DNA of 64,000 nt, from assembly GCA_025917655.1 (NCBI GenBank), contig CP084610.1, positions 1,550,001-1,614,000 of the forward strand, read 5' to 3'. Position numbers and translations under genes: made by a program. Position 1 is the stretch's first letter, and the number at the start of each line of letters is the position of its first letter. This DNA is from Chlorella sorokiniana. Its lineage: Eukaryota > Chlorophyta > Trebouxiophyceae > Chlorellales > Chlorellaceae. Below, piece by piece: positions 12,815 to 23,028 of this stretch. Under the pieces are notes generated by a model that was not told where the DNA came from, did no database searches, and saw only the letters and a list, made by a program, of their open reading frames with translations.

Positions 12815-15800
12815 GGGGCGGCGCGCGGTGGTAGCCCAGCTCATGCAGCCAAGGCAGGCTGGCCGTGTGCAGCGGCATGCTCCGCGACTGTCCACAGCCC
12901 AACAGCACCCGAGCCTGCAGCGGTGGCGTCCGAACCCCCAACCCACCCTTGACGAAAACGACGTCGTCCGGCATCCACCACTTTGCAATTTTGCCCTCCA
13001 GGAAGCCCAGGACATCCTCGCGGGAGGGGCTCTGCAGCGGGCGCCATGCGGCAGCGCACGACGCAGCAGCCATCAGCGGGCCGCCGCGTGGCAGCCGGGG
13101 AGCCAGTTGCGCATGCCGGCTGCGCCTGCGAGCGGGAGCGGGCACAGGCAGGGGGCCGCACCTGGCCTTCACGCGGCACCACCACAAGCAGCGGCCGCTC
13201 GGTCCACTTGGGGTCGGGGATAGCTATCACCGCAGCCTCTGCACAGGCGGATGCACGGCAGCAGGGCCGGGAGGCGATGACGGCGGCAAGAGGCAGGGCA
13301 TGCAGGCAGTCACGGCCGGCCGGCAAAGCATCAGCAGGAGCTTGCCCAGCGCTGTGGCGCAAGTAGCTGCGCACCCGCCACCGCCGGGTGGCAGACGGCG
13401 GCGTTTTCAATCTCAACGGAGCTGATCCACTCGCCGCCGCTCTTGATGACATCCTTGCTGCGGTCGGTAATCTGGGGGGTGGAGGTTGGGGTGCAGGGTG
13501 CGGGGGTGGGGGAAGAGGTGGGTGGGTGGGGAACGGTGGGCAGGGGAGGCATGAAAGGGCGTAGCATTGACTAAAGAGGCGCCACAATCACACCGCGATG
13601 GCTTTCTGTGGTGTCAGTCAACGCCGCGCGGCCCCTTCCACGCCACACTGCCGCCCCCACCTGCATGTAGCCGTGCCGGTCAATGGTGGCCACATCCCCG
13701 GTGTCAAACCAGCCGTCGGCGTCCGTCGCCGCCACCCCGCTGCTGTAGTAGCCGCTGAGCACGATGGGTCCCCGCACCTGCGGCAGGGGCAGCAGGTGCA
13801 CCAGCACCAGCAGCGTGGAGGCAGGGCAGGGAGCCCGGGCGCAGCATGCTAGAGAAGCACAAACAGCGGATGTGCCGGCGAGCAAGGCGTGCCCCGTTCC
13901 TTTAGCGCCCCCTGCCAGTAGTGAACACCAGAATTGAGCCTGCCTGCAGGTTGCCGAAGGCTTTGCCGTCCCAGGGCAGCTCGCCGCCCTCTTCATCCAC
14001 GATGCGCATGTCCAGCATCACGTGGGGCCGCCCCTGCTTCAGCTTCAGCTGCACCAGAGCCTCGCCGTCCAGGTGGGCCAGCGTGGACTGCAGCACGCAC
14101 GGGAGTCCAGCAGAAGACGCGTGAGGGGGTTTGAAGACGGGCAGGCAAAGGCATACAGCAGTGTGGGTGGGGTACCGAGGCTGCCCTTCATCTGCCGCTT
14201 GGGGAATGGGCGCAGCAGGCCTAACCGCCATCTCGGCCCGCTCACCTTCACTGCCCCCCACGGTGCCCGCGGGCGACGTCTCTGTCATGCCTGCGGAGGC
14301 AGCAGCGTCAGGAGGAAAGGTGAAATGGTGCCAGCCAGGGACAGGCGACTCCAACCAGGGCAAACCGATTGCCAAATGGCTGGGCCCCTTGGCCACGGGG
14401 GGCACACGTTTCTCAGGCGCAGCCAGCCAAGCTAAGGTGCACAGCGCGCAGAGCGTGCGTACCCCACAGCTGCCGCACTTGCACGCCGTGGCCCTCAAAG
14501 AACTCGATGAGACGCCTGGAAACAAGACGTGGGTGGGGGCAAGGCATCAATGGGTGGATGTTCGGGGCCGGCGACCCGGGCCCAGCCAACAGGGGCGAGG
14601 GCCTCATGCAAAGAGTTTGCAGCACAGCGGCCAGAGCAGAAGGTGGCGCAGCAGGGTTGGGCGCCGCTGCAAAGGCATCAAGCTAGGCCCTGTTCTAGTC
14701 TGTGCGGGAAGGGGGTTGAGGGAACGTGGAGAGGCGCAGGGCCGTGGGGCGGCAACCACACGGGAAGCGGAGCGGGTGCATGTGGCCAAGCGCGAGGCGC
14801 CCCACCTTGGGCAGGCGGCGCCGCCGACCGCCAGGAAGCGCAGGGTGGAGAGGCGCAGCTGGCGGCGCTCCATGTGCTCCTGCAGCCCCAGCCACACGGT
14901 GGGCACGCCCTGCAGCCCGGCAGAGCACGATTGGTGTCACGCGACTGCCTGGAGGGCTGCTTCAAAGAGGCGCGCGCGAGCGAGGGATGCGGGGAGGCGG
15001 AAACTACAAAGGAGAAGGCAGGGCAGGGGCCCCGTGCTTCCTGCTGCGGCAGCCGCAGCAGAACCCTCCCGGTCCCCCACCGCCGTGTGCGTCACGCGCT
15101 GCTCCTCCATCAGCCGGTGCACGCTGGCGCCATCCAGGAACGGCCCTGCGGGAGGGAGGCCAACGGGCACGCGTCGCGCCACGCTGGCAGCGGCCTTCAC
15201 AGCTTCACAAGGCCTGCAACCCTCACCGTTGCCGTGCGCTTCTCGCCCCTGCCTCAGCAATACACCACTCACCTTGCACAGGTCCCCCTTCCCCCTCCCC
15301 CTCCCCCATCCCCCACCCGGCAGCACCCCACCCGGCAGCACCAGGCGCGCGCCGGCCATGGGGGCGGCAAAGGCCAGGCCCCATGAGTTGGCGTGGAACA
15401 TCGGCACCACCATGAGGATGGATGCGGCGGCGCGGATGTCCAGCGTGTCGGGCAAGGCCACTGCCAGGGCGTGCAGGAAGTTGGAGCGGTGGGAGTAGAG
15501 CACGCCCTGCGGAGGGGCGGCGGGGGATGTTGGCAGGTGGATGGGCAGCGGCCAGCTGGGCAGAGGGCAGGGCAGGCGGTCGGCGGCAAAGCGTGGTGCA
15601 GGAGAGAGCCGCGCTGGTCGACACGCCGCGCTGACGCTGTGTGCAGCCTTGCCAGCGCTGCCGGGTTGCATGGGCGCGGTTTCGCAGGGGTCTGGCGAGC
15701 GAGGCGGGGCCGCCGAACCTTGGGTTTGCCGGTGGTGCCGCTGGTGTAGCACAGCCCGCAGGCGGCGTGCTCGTCCCGCACCTCCCAGCGGAAGCCCTCC

Positions 15801-17373
15801 AGGTGGGCAGACTGCATGGGTGGGTGGGTGGGTAGTGTGTGTGTGTGTGTGGGGGGGCGGGGCCTGGGCCCTCACTTTGCGGCCTCTTGTCCCAGAAGAG
15901 CCAGCGGGGCAGGGCACAGCAGCAGTCAGCGAGAACAGCCAGCCGAAGGAGCAGCAGAGGGAGGGGACCCCGGCAGGATCCCAGCAACGCAGGACAACGC
16001 AGGCCCAGGCCGCTGCATGCTCTGCTTTCCTTCCCCTTCCCCCAGCCCACCTCCTCCTCCAGCAGCTGCTCGTAGCACAGCGCCCCCGGCAGCCGCGGCT
16101 GCTTGGGCATGTGCCGCTCGTCTGAGGGTGACGGGGGCAGGGGGCAGGCAACATCCATCGGGCCTTGCCCTTTGCAGGCTGAAAGACCAGTGAGTGGTCT
16201 TTGCACCTGGTGCCCCCCTTTGCCACACACACACACACCATTCAACACCCCAAACACGCGCGCACCCGTCAGCAGCACGATGTGCTTGACGCAGGCGCGT
16301 ATGCGCGGGAGGAGGGCCTCCAGCAGCGGCGCAAAGGTGGCGTCGGCTAGGATGACGCAGTCCTGGGCGTGGGTGATGATGTAGGCTGCGCCGAGCGGCG
16401 GCAAGGAGAGGATGTAGGGGGTGGAGGTGGGGGCCTCACACACTATTACCACCGCTGGTCAATCGCGACAGAAACACGGGCCAGCCATCATTGGTGGCGG
16501 CAAGGAAGCAGAAGCTGCAGGCTCATGAGGCGGCGGCAGCGCAGGCAAGGACCCCCCCACCACCTCACACACACACTCCCCAGAGGCCCCAGCCACGCAC
16601 CGAGGTCATCCTCAAAGAGGCGCGGGTTGAGTGTGTGGCACACAGCGCCCAGCCCCATGATTCCGTACCTGCAACCCCGTGGGCAGGGGCAGGCAGCAAG
16701 CGCGGCTGTGAGGGAAACAACAGCCGCTTCTGAGCCACGCGCAGCGCGCCCGCTGCGGCGCTCACACAGCTGAGCCAACACTAGCCGGATGCGCCCGTCG
16801 CTCACCAGGCCTCCAGGTGACGCACCGTGTTGAACGCCAGGGTGGCAACTCGGTCGCCGGGCCTGCTCACACGGCGGGAGGCGTGGCACGCGCTCTCGAC
16901 ATTACGCCACTGCTGCCCCTCCTTGTTTTCCTCCTTCACGCGAGTGGCCGCTGCTGCTGCTGCTGCTTGAATTGGCACTGCATCCCTTGTGTGGACTGCC
17001 AGCGGTGGCCTCACCTAACGCCCAAGCGCTTCAGCGCCAGAGCGCACAGCTTGGCCCGCTGCGCCACCTGGCGCCAGTTGCTCTTCTCGAGAGCACCCTC
17101 CACTGACACAGAGACCACCTCCACCTGCATGAGAAGCAATATATTTACAATCAATGTCTGAGGGTACACACGCTGCGGCATGAAGAGTAATGCGTCTAAA
17201 CCCAGCAGCAAAGCATTATGGAATGCCTCCGACCAGGGCGGGGCGGGAGTTTCAACAGGGTTCATGTGTCAGGCGCTCGGCCGTCACGTGTCACCCACCT
17301 CTCCATGCCATCTGGCAGCGTAATCCAAAAAGGTGGTCGTCACCAAAGGTGCGTCCTGCATAAGCCCGCGCAT
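12678..17373 (-). CDS. AMP-forming acyl-CoA synthetase (acyl-activating enzyme), AlkK type
   Basis: ATP-dependent activation of a short- to long-chain fatty acid to acyl-CoA through an acyl-adenylate. About 18 exons, from 17373-17299 ([20 protein letters not shown]) to 12766-12678. Motifs in order: [32 protein letters not shown], the P-loop-like [18 protein letters not shown] (A3), [23 protein letters not shown] (A5), [18 protein letters not shown] (A7), [16 protein letters not shown] (A8) and [10 protein letters not shown] with the adenylation lysine (A10). The order and spacing match bacterial AlkK/FadD-like ligases and the plant AAE family. The protein ends RRSRM; SRM is an accepted plant-type PTS1, so a peroxisomal location and a beta-oxidation role are likely. 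The exon ending at 13944 needs a GC donor. The start is uncertain, since the open frame extends upstream of 17373. Confidence 0.93.
12776..12814. repeat. TG microsatellite in intron
   Basis: About 39 bases of TG with one TA interruption, within the last intron of the acyl-CoA synthetase, immediately beside the splice acceptor of its final exon on the minus strand. Confidence 0.85.
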
Positions 17374-17700
17374 GGTGGCGCAGCAGGAGTGTCGGCGAGG
17401 CTTATGAGCGGGCAAAATCGACGTCTCAAAGTGCCTCACAAGGAAAATGTGAGGCGGGATCAGCAAAGGCGGCCCAAACAGCCAGGTGAGGGAGCACAGC
17501 CCGCTGCGGGACGCTGGCCGCTCATCTCTTTGCAACTGTCAGGATCGCTTACAATGTATGCTAAGCGCAAAAACTTGATAAAAAACGGGAAGATACACCC
17601 CTGTGCGCTGTACATACGCTGCTGTAAATAGGCACATTGTAAACGCGCACCAGCAGCACGTCCTGTCTGCCTGCCGCTGCTAACCCTGAGCCAGCGTCGC
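17374..17700. other. Intergenic region, tandem minus-strand genes
   Basis: About 330 bases between the start of the acyl-CoA synthetase and the stop of the zinc-finger gene, both on the minus strand. The 3' part of the upstream gene's UTR carries TGTAA (17549-17553). An in-frame open stretch runs upstream of the synthetase ATG to about 17535 and could be an N-terminal extension. Confidence 0.45.
17549..17553 (-). other. Candidate poly(A) signal TGTAA (zinc-finger gene)
   Basis: TGTAA on the minus strand about 150 bases after the stop at 17701. Confidence 0.4.
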
Positions 17701-20575
17701 TCACTGCGTTGTGCCGCCTGTCCCCAACACAATCGCCACCCAGCGGCGCACCAGCTTGGGCTTGCCCTTCGCTGCCTGCTTCTGGACTTCCCAAAAGTGC
17801 ACCTTCCGCGTGTCCCTATCCATCCCCAGCAGCGCAAGCTTGAAGTCCTGTGCAGGGGCCGCAGGGGAGGGTACGTCGCAGTCGGCAACATCCAACAGAG
17901 GTGGGCGCGTGCGGGAGCAGAGGCAGGCATAGGCTGCAGGAAGGTGCCCACTGCTCTCCGGCTCCACCGGCTCGCCACAGCCAGCTGGGCAGGCATACCT
18001 GGGCATCCTCATCAGCCACGCCGCTCTCCGCCAGCAGCCCATCCAGCTGGGCATACATGGGCGCCCAGCCCTGTTCCGCCGCAAACACCTCGCTGCTGGG
18101 TGGAGGCCCCGCAAGCACCTTGCTGTCGTCTGCGGCCCGAGGGCCGGACTGCGGGCCGGCGGGAGCTGCCCGCCAGGTTCCCTGCGACGGCTGGCCAGCG
18201 GGGGGCCAGGGGTGGCCTCTGCGGCCGCTGCCGGCCCTTCCAGTGTGGTCTCCTCGGCTGCGGCGGCGGGCGGGGCCAGCCGCTGCTGATCCTGCTGCAG
18301 CCCGTGCCCTGTCGCCTGCTGTGCCTGCTGTGCCTGCCGCTGCTGATCCTGCTGCAGCCCGTGCCCTGTCGCCTGCTGTGCCTGCTGTGCCTGCCGCTGC
18401 TGCCGCTGGCCCTGCTCCTCGGTGCGCTGCTGCGCGGCAGGCTGCCCCTCCTGCTGCCCCGTCCTCTTGCGCTTCGTCGCCGCCCTGCCCCAAAGGTGCT
18501 TGGGGCGCATGGCGGCGTGCTTCTGGTGGTACTGATAGCAGGCAGAGCACAGGTCTCCCTGCCGGTCACGAGGGTCCCGCAGCCAGCGGTAGGTATACGT
18601 CTCGGAGCAGTTTGCGCAGGTGCGGGGTGGAGGACCCCCAGGGGCCCTGCGGCGGCGAGGCGGGGCCCCCTGCAAAGTCGGCGGCGTGCTCGCAGGGGGC
18701 GGCCGGCTGGGGCAGCCGATCCGACCCATCTTGCTGCGCCCGCTCCGCCGCAGCCTCGGCGGTTGGAGGCTGCCCCTGCTGCGCCTGCTGCGCAGCCCTC
18801 GGCTGCTTGGCGACGCTGAGCAGCGCGCGCAGCGTGTTGTGCCCCGCCGCCGCGCTGTCCCCCTGCTGCGGCAGGAAGGAGAGGGTGTCCCCCTCTCCAG
18901 CCCCAGCAGGTCCACCAGCTCGCGCACGTTCTGCCTCTGCGGCGAGGGGGCAGGGGAGGGCGGGCTCCGAAAGAGCGTTGAGCTCCGCCTGCTGCAGCCG
19001 CCGCCGCGCCGGCAGCAGGAGAGGCAAGCCCATCGGGAGCGAGGGGGCAGCCAGCACGGCTGCAGGGATGCTGCAGGGCACCCACCACAAAGCTGGCACC
19101 GTCCCGCCCAAACGTCCCCAGCTCCAAGCGTAGCTCCCAGGCGGGCTGGCCGGGCGGTGGGTCCTGGAGCGTGACAACGAGCAGAGGCGGCTGCTCCTCC
19201 TTCACACCCTCCCCCGCCAACCAAGCAGACGCAGTTCTGTGCCTGCAGAGGCCAGGGTGGGCGGAACAACCTGGAAACAACGCCTCCCAATAATCCCCCA
19301 ACACGACAGCGCCGGGTGTGACGCGTGCTGCGGCGCATGACAGGCGGCAGCTCCAGCGCTGCAGCTGGCCCTCTGGCGGCTCCCACCTTTGAGAGTCAGG
19401 CGGCTGTGCTCCATCACCCCGCGGTTGATCTTCCGGGACACGCAGGGGAGGCGCTGCGAGTCTGCGGCCGCCTCAGCATGCACAGCGTGCCCGCCAGCGG
19501 GCACCCCACCAGCCGGCGCCGCCGCACGCCCAGCCTCCGCAGCCGCTCCCGCGCTTTGCAGCGTTCCCTGGGTGTGTGCCGCTCCCCCTCGTGGCCTCCT
19601 GTTGCCGCCGTGGAGCCGCCTGGCGGGCGGAGGGATGAGGTTGTGCACCAGCGCCCGAAGGTGCTGTCCGCTCGGCGCTGCCCGTACCGCCGCCAGCAGC
19701 TGCTCGTCCCGCTCGTACCCCGCTTCTGGGTAGCATAGCTGCACAGCGTGAGCAGCAAGCAGCCGGGGCGGGCTTGAGGCGGGCGCAGGCGTGGCGCTTG
19801 CAGGCGCTCTGGCTCGGCGGCGGCACGAGCCCGCCAGCCAGCTGTGGGGCAGCACAGCCACCCACCCGCCCTGCCCACTGTCCCCTATCGGCTCACCTCG
19901 ATGGAAGCCCACGAGGCACCTTTTATGCCGTGCACGGCACGCCACACCTGCGCAACGTCGCGCGCTCGGGCCGCGTGCTCCAGCGTGCTGAAAGTCCCCA
20001 CATGCAGCGGTTCGATGGCGCCAGACTGGGAGGGTGCACGGGCCAGGACCGACCAGGGTGCACCAGTCGCCTTGCGCTGCAGGTAGCAATGAGGTGGTGG
20101 TGGTGGTGGTGTGTGTGTGTGGGGGGGCGGGGGGATGAAGGTTCAACAATTGCAGATGTGTATGGTCATGCTGTGTTTTCCTTGGTGTACAGGTGTGGGT
20201 TTGAGAAGGGAGGAGGAGGGGCCGGCACGCAGCAGCAACCATACAGACTCGAGCAGCGCTGCTGCCCAGCTGGCTGCTAGTGTGCTTTGCACCTACCACT
20301 AAGCCTTTACTGCACAAGGGTTCCTTGCCTCTACTCCATGCCAGCGACGGGAAGGCCTCCCAAGTACGCTGGTCGGGCAGCGGGGCGGGGCCGGCGGCCC
20401 ACCCGCCCTCCCAGCCGCCAGCTCCCTGGCCCCTCTGCTGCTGGTGAGCTTCTGCTTCCGCTCCCGACTCATCGCCATCATCTGATTGCTCCTCGCTGTG
20501 CTGCATGCTGTCCCCATGGTCAGTTCCAGCACACTCGCTATCTTCGTCGTCGCTGATTAGCCACACTTCTTCCAC
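17701..20575 (-). CDS. Putative transcription factor: AP2-like segment plus GATA-like zinc finger
   Basis: Acidic N-terminus (MEEVWLISDDEDSECAG) in exon 20575-20297. Exons 20076-19897 and 19738-19387 join in phase to give KGLVRKATGAPWSVLARAP, LHVGTFSTLEHAARARDVAQ and SIELCYPEAGYERDEQLL, a weak match to an AP2/ERF domain (VGTF...EEAARAYD...NFP). Downstream (about 18626-18528) is a C-X2-C-X19-C-X2-C finger, CANCSETYTYRWLRDP then LCSACYQYH, close to GATA fingers, followed by KRKRT and a Gln-rich region with a duplicated 19-residue unit. The last exon is 17847-17701 (DFKLALLGMDRDTRKVHFWE to VLGTGGTTQ). Middle exons are not resolved because useful reading frames change more than once. DNA binding is inferred from the finger; the AP2 assignment is tentative. 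It could also be two genes. Confidence 0.55.
18281..18394. repeat. 57-bp coding tandem repeat, two copies
   Basis: Copies 18281-18337 and 18338-18394 are identical by eye, each 57 bases (19 codons). In the zinc-finger frame they encode a Gln/Ala-rich unit containing QQAQQATGHGLQQDQQ. A multiple of three keeps the frame open. Confidence 0.9.
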
Positions 20576-20930
20576 GCGCGGCGGCGCAAGCCTGAGCGGG
20601 CGGGCGGGCCCCTTCCCCTTCCGCAGCGTGCGCCTCTTGCTTGATCATCGGGCGTGGTGTCGATGTTGGTCAAATTCAAATCGCTCCTGCTCGAAGAAGA
20701 ATCGCAAATCCGAGATGTTTGGGCGAACACTGTCGGGCGAATGGCTGAGAGCGCGCAGATTGTGCAATTGAAACCGCAGCAGCAAATCAGGCCTGCCAGT
20801 GCCGAAAGAAGCAGCAGGGGCTTTTGTGTTTGGCGGCGTGTCAAGCCGATGGTTTCTGTTTGAACTCTGCAGAGAGGCAATGTACGTTTTACCAAACCGG
20901 GAGGGGACAAAGGCCTCGTGCACCTAGGGG

Positions 20931-20949
20931 GAGAGGTAATTGACCTCTC
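20931..20949. other. Short perfect inverted repeat
   Basis: GAGAGGT and its exact complement ACCTCTC are separated by five bases. A seven-base stem is short enough to arise by chance. Confidence 0.4.
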
Positions 20950-21865
20950 ACTGGCGGCAGCATGCTGCGCATTGTGCATGTCAAGACGTCCCAAGCTTCG
21001 GATACAGCGCACCTTGATGCTGCTCATGCGACCATCAACGTGTTGTCAGCATGGTGGCGTCGCCAGATAGTTGTGCCTCTCAACCTTCGGCTGAGCAGCA
21101 CTGCAATTGAAGCTGCCCCCCCCCCCCCCAAGTGTGCAAAGCTAGTGGTGCGGGTTCCTTAATGAAACGGCAATCGATGTGATGGCGCACGCGGTGCTCA
21201 CAAGAAACCACAAGGTAAAGAAAGTGACCTGGATTGGTGTGGGATAGCCGCGCGGCACTTAAGGAAGCACCATGCTGCCTTCGTCATAAAAGACTTCCGT
21301 TCGTTGATGGTTACATTTTGAATGTGACGTTGACGAGTATTAACTTTAGGGACAAAGGCATCATGTGTTGTTTATCAAGGCACTCATAGTGCTATGTTAA
21401 AACGCTGCACCCCGGCAGAACTCCACACCCCTGTGAACTCCCTGCTGGCGTGTCCCGCGCCGGCTGCGCAAGCACTGGCTGTGGCTCCTGTGTGTGGGCC
21501 TTCAGGTATCGTATCATCTTACAGCTGGTAGCATGCACGCTATGAAAGGGGGAAAGTGTCTGGGAGGATCAGGAATGGTCTAGAAACAGGGGGATAGGCA
21601 TCATTTATAGCAAGGCAAGGGGAAGCCGCCGGGCAGCTTCAGGCAAATCCAGAAAATTCAGGTCGGACTTCTCTGCCAGACAAGGAGGGGGTGGGCTTGA
21701 AAGTGAAGGGGGTTGAGTGGGGTCCATACAACTAGACTGAACGGAAAAAGCTGGCGGCAGCTGCTGAGCGTGGCGGACGCCAGAGTGCTGCAGTGCCGTT
21801 GGTTCACCCAAGACGCTAGCGCATGGTAAAGTCTAGGCCAGGTTTGCCTGGATAGCCGCCATGTT

Positions 21866-22225
21866 CTACTCAGCCGTTTCCGGCTCCTCCTCGGCTGCGG
21901 CCGGCTCCGGCGCAGCCGCGGCCAGCTCCGCATGAGCTGCGGCCAGCTCCTGCTCAACCCTGGGTAGCTCCTCCTCGAGTCTGTCTGCGTCCTTCTGCGC
22001 TGTGGCACGCTGCTGGCAATCGGGTGGGTTGTTCTGAAGGTTAATGATGCAAGCCCGCGCAGAGTTCAGCTCAATGCGTGTCTTCTCAACTTTGCGCGTG
22101 AGCTGCGTAATGCGCAGCCTGATCTCCTCTAGGCTTGCCGAGGTACTCAACAGCTGCATTATTGGCAGTGACAAGTGGTCAGAGGACAGCACGGCGGCGC
22201 CAGCAAGTAGTAAGCGGGTCATCAC
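21866..22225 (-). CDS. Hypothetical coiled-coil protein, intronless
   Basis: Uninterrupted 119-codon ORF. The N-terminus is mildly hydrophobic (MMTRLLLAGAAVLS), then a long helix of heptad character (LEEIRLRITQLTRKVEKTRI), a Cys-containing middle and a Glu/Ala-rich C-terminal helix ending EEEPETAE. Charged, Leu/Ala-rich composition without runs of rare residues favours a real protein over a chance ORF. I do not recognise a family. The lack of introns is unlike its neighbours, so it could be a retrocopy, a fragment or chance. Confidence 0.3.
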   Translation of the reverse strand: MMTRLLLAGAAVLSSDHLSLPIMQLLSTSASLEEIRLRITQLTRKVEKTRIELNSARACIINLQNNPPDCQQRATAQKDADRLEEELPRVEQELAAAHAELAAAAPEPAAAEEEPETAE

Positions 22226-22774
22226 CAGCTGGTGCCCTGCCGATCAACTCTACAGGCCATGACCCAACGCAAGAGCCAGCATCAAAACTGCAGGAAACAA
22301 GCCACCCTGCACACCTGGTCCGGGCTGTCGGAAATGTCGGTGGCGGGGAGGCTACTTTTGGAGGGAATGCCCTGCACCATCCTGCATGTTGCAGCGACAG
22401 GGCGGCAAAACAACCAGTCTGCTCAACACAGCCCGTTTCAGCCCTGATCGCTGCGTCAGGTTGGTCACGTAGGCATACTTAGCGGGCTCTGTACGGGCTC
22501 TGCACGGGCCATTACCAACGCACTTGAGTGTTGCCTGCAGAGCGTGTTCTGACGAACTGTCTGCCAAGTGGGGGTAGGTGAGGTGGAACTGATCGGGGCT
22601 GTCCCTGTGCTCGTCCTCTGATCGCGAGGCCGTTAGAGGCGAGACTCGCAGTTGTGTAGTGCTGTACTGTGGGCGCCGATGATTATTTGAAGTCCATTAG
22701 TCTATAGTGAGCTTTGACTAGTTGCGCCCCCATATGTGTCGAAGGGCTGCAACAACTGTGGATTTGGTGCCCCT

Positions 22775-22807
22775 CTGATCTGCCTGCACAGATCAGTTTT
22801 TTTTTTT
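22775..22807 (+). other. Perfect hairpin followed by an 11-base T tract
   Basis: CTGATCTG (22775-22782) and CAGATCAG (22789-22796) form a perfect eight-base stem with a six-base loop, directly followed by eleven T (22797-22807). The layout resembles the end of an RNA polymerase III transcript or a bacterial-type terminator. No known snRNA, SRP, RNase P or tRNA sequence was recognised upstream. Confidence 0.5.
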
Positions 22808-23028
22808 GTGAAGCAGAAAATCAAAACCAGGGGCTTCAGCAGTAATAGCAGCGTCGTAGGGCTCCAGCGGTACTAGCACCGTCGTCTGCAACCAGGCCAG
22901 CCCACGCCAACCGCCGCCGCCACCACCCCGCCTTCAGTTGCCACCTGCCGAGCCTACCCAAACACTGCATCTCAAACACGCTCTGAAAACATGCTCTGAG
23001 AAGCTGCAGGATGGAATCCAGGTGCACC

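Larger units (their letters stand above)
20576..23028. other. Gene-poor, lower-GC stretch
   Basis: About 2.4 kb between the starts or ends of flanking minus-strand genes, visibly richer in A/T than the rest. It holds one plausible ORF (21866-22225, minus), two clear hairpins (20931-20949 and 22775-22796) and a C run at 21118-21130. The remainder shows no exon-like structure. Confidence 0.5.

Noticed and set aside
22620-22800. Possible snRNA, SRP RNA or telomerase RNA upstream of the hairpin and T tract.
   Set aside because: None of the conserved boxes of U1-U6, U3, SRP or a telomere template (CTAAACCC-type) was found; only the 3' hairpin is reported.
20600-23000. Gene-poor A/T-richer stretch considered as a transposon remnant.
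   Set aside because: No terminal inverted repeats, target-site duplications, transposase or reverse transcriptase segments were seen.
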